This document shows positions 6,599 through 11,208 of a stretch of 11,208 nt of DNA, in pieces; the stretch's first letter is position 1, and each line of letters starts with the position of its first letter. The DNA lies in contig CAYNXB010000082.1 in the NCBI GenBank assembly GCA_964401045.1, forward strand, positions 1 to 11,208. Direction: 5' to 3'. A program made the translations under genes and the position numbers. The DNA is from CAYNXB01 sp964401045 (GTDB lineage: Bacteria > Pseudomonadota > Alphaproteobacteria > Sphingomonadales > Sphingomonadaceae). The notes beneath the pieces were generated by a model. The model did no database searches. It had not been told where the DNA came from and saw only the letters and a list, made by a program, of their open reading frames with translations.

Positions 6599-7093
6599 TC
6601 AGCCGTCGGAAGGGGCCGAGTGCGCGGCCATGGCGGTCTGGATCCGGGCACGCAGATCAGCGTCGGCACCAACGGCCTGGCTGATCTCGTTGAACCGTTG
6701 GGGCTCGAGACCGGCCGCGGTTACTGCGGAGGCCATCTGCTGCTGCTTCGCATCGTCGGGAAGGGCAGCGTTCTTGGCGATCTCCTGCACCTTGGAGGCG
6801 GCCTCGGCGTAGCTGCTCACTTCCGCGTCCGTGACAGTGGCGCTGGCGACCGCGCCGGTTGACGGGGCGGCTGCGCTAGCCGGCGGAGCGGCGGCATCGG
6901 CCGGAGCCGTAGCCGGCCCGGAGGGGGGAAGTGCATCCTGCGGTTGCGCATCCGGGGAGGCCGATTGATCCGGCGCGGCCTGCGGGGTTGCGGGCTGCGC
7001 GGCGTCCTGTTCGGCCGGCGGAGCAGCGTCCTGCGCCTGCGCAGCGGTCGCCGCGAAGGCGAAGGCGATCAAGGGATAGGTTAGCTTTTTCAT
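6599..7093 (-). CDS. Exported DUF4168 domain protein
   Basis: The 164-residue protein begins with a clear signal peptide (KK, hydrophobic core, AAQAQ, predicted cut after residue 20). A long Ala/Pro/Gln/Asp-rich linker follows (about 21-85), typical of a flexible periplasmic tether. A helical domain fills residues 88-157 and contains the DUF4168 pattern: a first helix with SYAEAASKVQEI, a central part with GLEPQRFNEISQAV (128-141) and a last helix with ADLRARIQTAM. DUF4168 has no known biochemical function. AGGA 8-9 bases before the ATG supports this start. The gene is alone on the minus strand, with its own terminator downstream and a long divergent intergenic region upstream. Its periplasmic location is inferred from the signal peptide; no lipobox cysteine is present. 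Confidence 0.85.
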   Translation of the reverse strand: MKKLTYPLIAFAFAATAAQAQDAAPPAEQDAAQPATPQAAPDQSASPDAQPQDALPPSGPATAPADAAAPPASAAAPSTGAVASATVTDAEVSSYAEAASKVQEIAKNAALPDDAKQQQMASAVTAAGLEPQRFNEISQAVGADADLRARIQTAMAAHSAPSDG

Positions 7094-7221
7094 GACATTT
7101 TTCCTGACTATTCTTCCTGAAGCTCCGCAAACGCAAGTCGCGGAAGCCTCTTGGTTAGACTTTCGGAAGGGTCGAAAAATTAAGGCTTAGACGCCCTTCG
7201 GATAAAGATTTGGTTGCCGCT

Positions 7222-7235
7222 TTGCATCACTGCAA
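7222..7235. promoter_or_regulatory. Palindromic site, possible operator
   Basis: TTGCA TCAC TGCAA is a perfect inverted repeat with 5-bp arms and a 4-bp centre, placed in the shared upstream region of two divergent genes. The size and position suit a dimeric repressor site, but no regulator gene is adjacent and the arms are short enough to arise by chance. Confidence 0.25.
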
Positions 7236-7459
7236 TATCCGATAGACAGAACGTGGCGGAGCCGGGTTAAGTGGCTGTAAGACTTAGAGGTTCCCGCATT
7301 TCGTCGTGGCTTTCGCACCGCGTGCCGAATAACCGGGAGGGGCGTTTTGCTTCTTTCGCAGAATTCGCTTTCCTACACTTCGCTAGGCGTGCCACTCATT
7401 GCTACGATGCCTCGCACCGTTTCGGCCGCCCGGCGGCGCAACACCCGTGAACTTCGATA

Positions 7460-7489
7460 TTGAGGTTAAGCATCTGATATAAATAAAGA
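7460..7489 (+). promoter_or_regulatory. Possible promoter of the MFS gene
   Basis: TTGAGG (7460-7465) lies 18 bp before TAAAGA (7484-7489), within a locally AT-rich stretch that also contains TATAAA (7478-7483). It is the best candidate upstream of the MFS start at 7556, but the match to a -35/-10 pair is only moderate. Confidence 0.3.
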
Positions 7490-7555
7490 AACTTAGGACA
7501 TCGTGGTTGGCTGGGTGTTGCACTGGTCAACTTCGGGGAGAGGGGATCAAGAAAT

Positions 7556-8902
7556 ATGGCCACGACGTTCAGCGAAGCGATCTCGCGCGCACCCTTGAAG
7601 GCGTTCTCGATCGCGACTTTTGCGATCTGCATGCTCGTCCTCGTGTGTGACGGGATGGACGCGCAAGTCCTCGGCATCGTCGCGCCTCTGGTGATCGAGG
7701 AATTTGGCGTCGATCGCAGCACCTTCGGCATCGCGATGAGCTCGGCGCTCGTCGGCTTCGGGCTCGGCTCGTGGGGTGGCGGCTGGCTTGGCGACACGCT
7801 CGGGCGGCGCTGGTCGCTCGCGATCGCGACCATGATCTTCTCCCTCGCCACCGTGGGCGCGAGCGTGACAGGCGATGTGTGGGAAATGGCGGCATGGCGG
7901 CTGGTTGGCGGGCTCGGGTTTGGATCGGCCTATGCCAACGCCATCGCACTTGCCGGCGAATGGCTGCCCGATCGCTGGCGCTCGGTCGGCGTGACCACGC
8001 TGTCGGTCGGCACCCCCGCGGGTGGTCTCGTGGTCGCAGCGCTCGCGCCGAGCCTGGTCGAGGCCTACGGATGGCGCGGCTCGTTCGTCGCGATCGGCGT
8101 GGCGACGCTGCTGGCGGTTGTGCTGGTGCTCCTGGTTCTGCGCGACAGCCCGTCGTTCCTGCTCGCGCGTGGCAAGCGTTCCGAAGCGCAGGCCGTGGCA
8201 CGCAAGGTGCTCGACAGCGAAGTCGAGCTCACGCCCGAAAGCCACCACAGCGATCGTGACGGCGCCGCAATCGGCGTGTTCGACCGCGGCAACACGCGAC
8301 TCAACATCGGCGTCGGGGTTGCCTTCGCGGCTGCCACCCTGGTCGCTTATGCAATGCTCAATTGGGCCACGACATTCCTGGAGGCGAAGGGCTTCACCTT
8401 CGCCCAGGCCTCGTACACCGTGTCGGTTGGCGGGCTGACCTCGATCGCCGCGGCGATCGCGGTCGGGGTACTGGTGCAGCGGTTAGGCAGCAAGCCGGTC
8501 ATCGCCGGCCTCTCGGCGGCGCTGTTCGTCACGCTGGTGGCGTTCGCGGTCTTGCTCGAGACTCTCGCCGGTACGCCCAGCGATACGGAGCGCTGGATCA
8601 TCGTCGCGTTATACGGCCTTGCGGGGGCGCTGTTCAGCGGCGCGATTGCGAGTTTCTACGCACTGATGACGTATGCCTACCCGCCGTCGTGCCGCTCGGC
8701 CGGGATCGGCTTCGGGATTTTCATCGGCCGCGTTGGCGCAATCGCGGCGACCGGGCTGGGCGGCGTGCTGATAGACCTCGGCGACGGCAGCCTTGTGCCG
8801 TTCTTCGCGGTGTTGTGCGTGGGCGCGGTGCTGATCTCGACCGCGGCGCTGGTGGTCGATCGCCACGTGCCGGCGGCACGCGGCAATCGAGCTTCGGCCT
8901 GA
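7556..8902 (+). CDS. MFS transporter, aromatic acid:H+ symporter type
   Basis: This 448-residue inner-membrane protein has about 12 hydrophobic segments in two halves, separated by a hydrophilic central loop around residues 200-245. The first segment carries the D-G-x-D motif of the aromatic acid:H+ symporter family (CDGMDAQVLGIVAPL, Asp32 and Asp35). The loop between segments 2 and 3 has the MFS signature as GGWLGDTLGRR (75-85). Known relatives such as PcaK and BenK import benzoate- or protocatechuate-like acids by proton symport. The substrate here is not readable, and no aromatic degradation genes lie nearby. A purine-rich ribosome site (7535-7545) ends 10 bases before the ATG. The stop lies only 4 bp from the stop of the convergent gcrA gene, so the transcripts must meet. 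Confidence 0.9.
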   Translation: MATTFSEAISRAPLKAFSIATFAICMLVLVCDGMDAQVLGIVAPLVIEEFGVDRSTFGIAMSSALVGFGLGSWGGGWLGDTLGRRWSLAIATMIFSLATVGASVTGDVWEMAAWRLVGGLGFGSAYANAIALAGEWLPDRWRSVGVTTLSVGTPAGGLVVAALAPSLVEAYGWRGSFVAIGVATLLAVVLVLLVLRDSPSFLLARGKRSEAQAVARKVLDSEVELTPESHHSDRDGAAIGVFDRGNTRLNIGVGVAFAAATLVAYAMLNWATTFLEAKGFTFAQASYTVSVGGLTSIAAAIAVGVLVQRLGSKPVIAGLSAALFVTLVAFAVLLETLAGTPSDTERWIIVALYGLAGALFSGAIASFYALMTYAYPPSCRSAGIGFGIFIGRVGAIAATGLGGVLIDLGDGSLVPFFAVLCVGAVLISTAALVVDRHVPAARGNRASA

Positions 8903-8906
8903 TTCC

Positions 8907-9593
8907 TTAGCGGACCCGCGGGCCGCCGAACGGCAGCGGCGGAGGGGGACGGCGCGCGCCACGCGGCAGCTGCGCCTGGTAGGCGCGGCCGCAGTGCTCG
9001 ACGCAATAGGGGAAGCCGGGGTTCACTTTCTCGCCGCAGAAGTGGAAGTCCGGCTCGCCGGGATGGCCCATTGGCCAGCGGCACACGCGCTCGTTCAGGT
9101 CGAGCAGGCTGGTCTTGTCGGCGATCTCCGGGCTCGGCCGGGCCGGCACCAGGCGGCGCGGCGGCGCGGGCGGGATCGGCGCCTGCTGGTCACCCGGTCC
9201 CTGGCGCAGGAAGCCGCCGGGGCCGACCGAGACGATCTTGGGCATCCCGGCAGTCGGATTAGGCAGCGGCTGGCGCGGCGTATCGTCGTCGCTGTCACGC
9301 TCGCTCACCGGCGCGGCTTCGACGCGGCCGGCCGGCGGTGCGGGCGCCTTGGTCGGCTTCGCCGTCGGAATCTCGCGCGCCTCGGGCCTGGCGGCGGGCT
9401 TCTTGGTGGTTGCCTTCTTCGCCTGCTCGGCGGCCTTCACCGGCGATGGGCGCGCCTTGAGGCCCAGGCGGTGGGCTTTGCCGATCACCGCATTGCGGGA
9501 GACGCCGCCGAGCTCGTCGGCGATCTGGCTGGCGGTCGCGCCGCTCTCCCACATCTTGGTCAGGGTGGCGATCCGTTCGTCCGTCCAGCTCAT
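8907..9593 (-). CDS. gcrA: GcrA family cell-cycle transcription regulator
   Basis: GcrA binds sigma70-RNA polymerase and activates genes whose promoters carry CcrM-methylated GANTC sites in Alphaproteobacteria. The start MSWTDERIATLTKMWESGATASQIADELGGVSRNAVIGKAHRLGL is reported here by its key parts: SWTDERI (2-8), a helix-turn-helix around GATASQIADEL (18-28) and SRNAVIGKAHRLGL (32-45). A long Pro/Ala/Lys-rich linker (about 50-160) leads to a C-terminal block with VCRWPMG (170-176), FHFCG (183-187) and YCVEHC (196-201). The Caulobacter protein is about 173 residues; 228 here reflects the longer linker. An in-frame ATG at 9677 would add 28 residues before SWTDE, but GcrA proteins begin directly with this motif, so 9593 is chosen. 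GAGGAA lies about 12 bases upstream. Confidence 0.93.
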   Translation of the reverse strand: MSWTDERIATLTKMWESGATASQIADELGGVSRNAVIGKAHRLGLKARPSPVKAAEQAKKATTKKPAARPEAREIPTAKPTKAPAPPAGRVEAAPVSERDSDDDTPRQPLPNPTAGMPKIVSVGPGGFLRQGPGDQQAPIPPAPPRRLVPARPSPEIADKTSLLDLNERVCRWPMGHPGEPDFHFCGEKVNPGFPYCVEHCGRAYQAQLPRGARRPPPPLPFGGPRVR

Positions 9594-9665
9594 ATTCAGT
9601 CCATATTCCTCGTTTGTCGGCGGTCGCGCTTGCCACTCGGGAGCGCTGCCGATAGTCGCCCCGCC
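9594..9665. promoter_or_regulatory. Divergent promoter region of gcrA and the ABC-2 permease
   Basis: These 72 bp separate the starts of two divergent genes and must contain both promoters unless one lies inside a coding region. No GANTC site is present here, and no strong -35/-10 pair was recognised on either strand. Confidence 0.4.
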
Positions 9666-10553
9666 ATGGCCGATCAAGCGCAGCCGAATGCCGGACCAGG
9701 TGACTTCATCGAAGGCAACCAGCCGTCAGGCGCTCATTTCCCGCCCAAGGGAGAGCCCGTGTTCCACGGTTTCAACCGCGTAGGGCTGTGGACCCTCTAT
9801 ATTAAGGAGGTTCGGCGTTTTCTCAAGGTGCAGACCCAGACAGTCTGGGCACCAGCCGTTACAACCTTGCTGTTTCTGGTGATCTTCACCGTGGCGATGG
9901 GGCGCGGCAACCGCCTGGTTCTCGGCGTGCCCTTTGCGACCTTCGTCGCGCCGGGGCTGATCATGATGGGGATGATGCAGAACGCCTTCGCCAACGCCAG
10001 CTTCTCGATGCTCGCTGGGAAGATCCAGGGCACGATCGTCGACTTCCTGATGCCGCCGCTTTCCGAGGGCGAACTGATGCTCGGGATCGTCGCCGCGGCG
10101 GTGACGCGGGCGGTGATGGTCGGGATCGCGGTGGCGGTGGCGATGGCATTGTGGCCCGGCGTCACGCTCACCGCCGCGCACCCGTGGGCGATCGTGTGGT
10201 TTGGACTGATGGGGGCGATCCTGCTTTCGCTGGTGGGGCTGCTCGCCAGCCTGTGGGCTGAGAAGTTCGATCACAATGCCGCCGTGACCAACTTCGTGGT
10301 CGCTCCACTGTCGCTGCTCTCGGGCACGTTCTACGTGATCCACAACCTCTCGCCGCTGTTCCAGACGATCAGCCGTGCGAACCCGTTCTTCTACATGATC
10401 TCGGGCTTCCGCTTCGGCTTCCTTGGCGAAAGCGACATCGGCAGCACCAATCAGGCAGTGGTCGGCGCGGCGGCCGCAATGGGGCTGCTCAACCTCGTGA
10501 TCGGCGTGGTGGTATACCTGCTGCTCAAGAGCGGCTGGAAGCTGAAGAGCTGA
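9666..10553 (+). CDS. ABC-2 type transporter permease
   Basis: The 295-residue inner-membrane protein belongs to the ABC-2 permease family, which includes capsule, lipopolysaccharide, NodJ and drug exporters. A cytoplasmic N-terminus of about 45 residues leads into WTLYIKEVRRFLKVQTQTVWAPAVTT, the amphipathic entry helix, and then six hydrophobic segments. The late SGTFYVIHNLSPLFQTISRANPFFYMISGFRFG region matches the ABC-2 signature (S-G-x-F-x3-x-L-P/S...NP..Y). The frame is open far upstream to 8994, but that part is antisense to gcrA; the ATG at 9666 is the first after the gcrA start. No convincing ribosome site is visible. The ATPase partner is not next to it in this window, so it is either unlinked or shared. 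The transported substrate is unknown. Confidence 0.9.
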   Translation: MADQAQPNAGPGDFIEGNQPSGAHFPPKGEPVFHGFNRVGLWTLYIKEVRRFLKVQTQTVWAPAVTTLLFLVIFTVAMGRGNRLVLGVPFATFVAPGLIMMGMMQNAFANASFSMLAGKIQGTIVDFLMPPLSEGELMLGIVAAAVTRAVMVGIAVAVAMALWPGVTLTAAHPWAIVWFGLMGAILLSLVGLLASLWAEKFDHNAAVTNFVVAPLSLLSGTFYVIHNLSPLFQTISRANPFFYMISGFRFGFLGESDIGSTNQAVVGAAAAMGLLNLVIGVVVYLLLKSGWKLKS

Positions 10554-10556
10554 GGC

Positions 10557-10594
10557 CCTGCGCCGAGAATCAGTGCGTCAGGCTGCGGCGCAGG
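10557..10594. terminator. Hairpin between convergent permease and hspQ genes
   Basis: CCTGCGCCG (10557-10565) and CGGCGCAGG (10586-10594) form a perfect 9-bp stem with a 20-base loop. The stem begins just after the permease stop and extends over the hspQ stop codon. No T run follows on either strand, so it may be a weak or factor-assisted terminator or an mRNA 3' end stabiliser. Confidence 0.45.
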
Positions 10595-10950
10595 CGATAG
10601 CGCCCGTCGGCGAAATCCTCGAACAACTGCGGCACGCTCGGGTGATCGATCGGCCCGCCTTCGCTGTCGGACAGCAGGTTCTGCTGGCTGACATAGGCGA
10701 CGTAGGACGAATCGTCATTCTCGGCGAGCAGGTGATAGAACGGCTGGTCCCGCCGGGGACGCACGTCCTCCGGGATCGCCTCGTACCATTCCTCGCTGTT
10801 GGCGAACACGGGGTCGATGTCGAACACCACCCCGCGGAAATCGAACACGCGGTGCTTGACGACATCGCCGATGCCGAACCGGGCCTCACTGTGTCGGGGC
10901 GCTTCGACGCGACGGCCGGCTTGAGGCGAATAGAAGTTCGCACGATCCAT
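10570..10950 (-). CDS. hspQ: HspQ / YccV-like heat shock protein
   Basis: HspQ is a small cytoplasmic protein first described as a hemimethylated-DNA-binding protein (YccV) and later as a heat-shock factor and Lon protease modulator in enterobacteria. The 126-residue protein shows the conserved run ARFGIGDVVKHRVFDFRGVV (23-42), VFDIDPVFANSEEWY (42-56), IPEDVRPRRDQPFYHLLAEN (59-78) and YVAYVSQQNLL (83-93). It is about 20 residues longer than the E. coli form, mostly at the N-terminus. The frame is open to 11151, but the extra part is arginine-rich and unrelated, so the ATG at 10950 is chosen. There is no ribosome site, and a good -10 box ends 8 bases before the ATG, so the mRNA may be leaderless. 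Confidence 0.93.
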   Translation of the reverse strand: MDRANFYSPQAGRRVEAPRHSEARFGIGDVVKHRVFDFRGVVFDIDPVFANSEEWYEAIPEDVRPRRDQPFYHLLAENDDSSYVAYVSQQNLLSDSEGGPIDHPSVPQLFEDFADGRYRLRRSLTH

Positions 10951-10958
10951 AGCCGGGG

Positions 10959-10986
10959 AATATAGGCGACCGGGTGCGCGAAACAA
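10959..10986 (-). promoter_or_regulatory. Promoter of hspQ
   Basis: On the minus strand TTGTTT (10986-10981) and TATATT (10964-10959) are separated by 16 bp; the -10 box matches TATAAT at five of six positions. The expected transcription start, about 7 bases downstream, coincides with or nearly touches the ATG at 10950. Confidence 0.5.
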
Positions 10987-11085
10987 GCGGGCCTTCGCGC
11001 CAGTCCCCAGCCGACCCGAATTCGCGCCGCGCAAGGGGTTGGCAAGCGCCGAGGCTTTGGCTAAGCGCCGCGCTTCCTGACGGCC

Positions 11086-11105
11086 GGGCGTTGAGAAACA
11101 CGCCC
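11086..11105 (+). repeat. Small hairpin upstream of tRNA-Ser
   Basis: GGGCGT (11086-11091) and ACGCCC (11100-11105) pair perfectly around an 8-base loop, 13 bases before the tRNA. It could lie in the tRNA leader. Function unknown. Confidence 0.35.
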
Positions 11106-11118
11106 TCGCACCCCTTGC

Positions 11119-11208
11119 GGAGAGGTGGCAGAGAGGTCGAATGCGCCGCACTCGAAATGCGGTTTACGGGTAACCGTAACGTGGGTTCGAATCCCACCCT
11201 CTCCGCCA
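11119..11208 (+). tRNA. tRNA-Ser (anticodon CGA)
   Basis: The 90-base gene folds as a type II tRNA. The acceptor arms are GGAGAGG (11119-11125) and CCTCTCC (11198-11204), with discriminator G and an encoded CCA ending at the last base of the window. The anticodon stem CCGCA/TGCGG encloses the loop CTCGAAA, giving anticodon CGA for serine codon UCG. A long variable arm TACGG-GTAA-CCGTA is characteristic of tRNA-Ser. The T arm is GTGGG-TTCGAAT-CCCAC. The 3' end is a classic integration site, but whatever lies beyond it is outside the window. Confidence 0.97.

Larger units (their letters stand above)
7094..7555. other. 462-bp divergent intergenic region
   Basis: This is the longest gene-free stretch in the window, between the DUF4168 and MFS genes. 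It is more AT-rich than the flanking genes. It holds a 14-bp inverted repeat TTGCA-TCAC-TGCAA (7222-7235), a looser one GAAGGG/CCCTTC (7166-7171 with 7194-7199), and an AT-rich segment at 7476-7490. No open frame in it looks like a protein, and I recognise no known RNA family. Confidence 0.6.

Noticed and set aside
8994..9665. Long open frame that would extend the ABC-2 permease by 224 residues upstream
   Set aside because: It is antisense to gcrA, is arginine/glycine-rich without domains, and the permease has a natural start at 9666.
9594..9677. N-terminal extension of gcrA to 9677
   Set aside because: GcrA proteins start at the MSWTDE motif; the extension overlaps the start of the divergent permease gene.
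10951..11151. N-terminal extension of hspQ to 11151
   Set aside because: The extra residues are arginine/alanine-rich and unlike HspQ, overlap the tRNA gene antisense, and lie upstream of the likely promoter.
10886..11197. Minus-strand frame beginning MGFEPTLRLPVNRISSA
   Set aside because: This is the familiar spurious translation antisense to tRNA-Ser, not a protein.
1..11208. CRISPR array, insertion sequence, prophage or toxin-antitoxin module
   Set aside because: No regularly spaced repeats, transposase or integrase motifs, or paired small toxin-antitoxin frames were seen. The tRNA 3' end could be an attachment site, but the window stops there.

Overview
The window looks like an ordinary chromosomal stretch of a GC-rich alphaproteobacterium, most likely a sphingomonad (Sphingomonadaceae/Erythrobacteraceae type). 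The evidence is high GC, a GcrA-type cell-cycle regulator, an alphaproteobacterial HspQ, a PNPase with an arginine/glycine/aspartate-rich tail, and a DUF4168 exported protein. It comes from a draft or scaffolded assembly, because a run of exactly 100 N sits at 6416-6515.

Layout from left to right. The 3' end of pnp (1-826, +) ends in a clean intrinsic terminator (852-879). A membrane-bound GAF-GGDEF diguanylate cyclase follows on the minus strand (900-2195). The next gap holds a decayed C-terminal remnant of a SAM methyltransferase, split over three frames (about 2270-2584, +). A likely two-gene unit follows: a secreted GlcG/HbpS-type protein (2638-3099) and a short-chain dehydrogenase (3109-3975). 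A convergent NPPY-type methyltransferase (4166-5074, -) is divergent from an unusual PurD-like ATP-grasp protein (5137-6402, +). After the assembly gap comes an exported DUF4168 protein (6599-7093, -) with a strong terminator at the gap edge. A 462-bp divergent intergenic region then leads to an aromatic-acid-type MFS transporter (7556-8902, +). gcrA (8907-9593, -) is divergent from an ABC-2 permease (9666-10553, +). hspQ (10570-10950, -) and a tRNA-Ser(CGA) (11119-11208, +) close the window.

Functionally this is a mixed neighbourhood: RNA turnover (pnp), c-di-GMP signalling, cell-cycle transcription (gcrA), protein quality control (hspQ), transport, and several enzymes of unknown substrate. 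No phage, IS, CRISPR, toxin-antitoxin or biosynthetic cluster is visible, and I do not see a convincing new multigene system. The points most worth a second look are the PurD-like ATP-grasp protein that lacks PurD's N-terminal signature and sits divergent from an orphan NPPY methyltransferase; the multiply frameshifted methyltransferase remnant; a 100-N gap flanked by a 15-bp duplicated contig end inside a terminator hairpin, which suggests the gap is artificial; and a promoter that would make hspQ mRNA leaderless.
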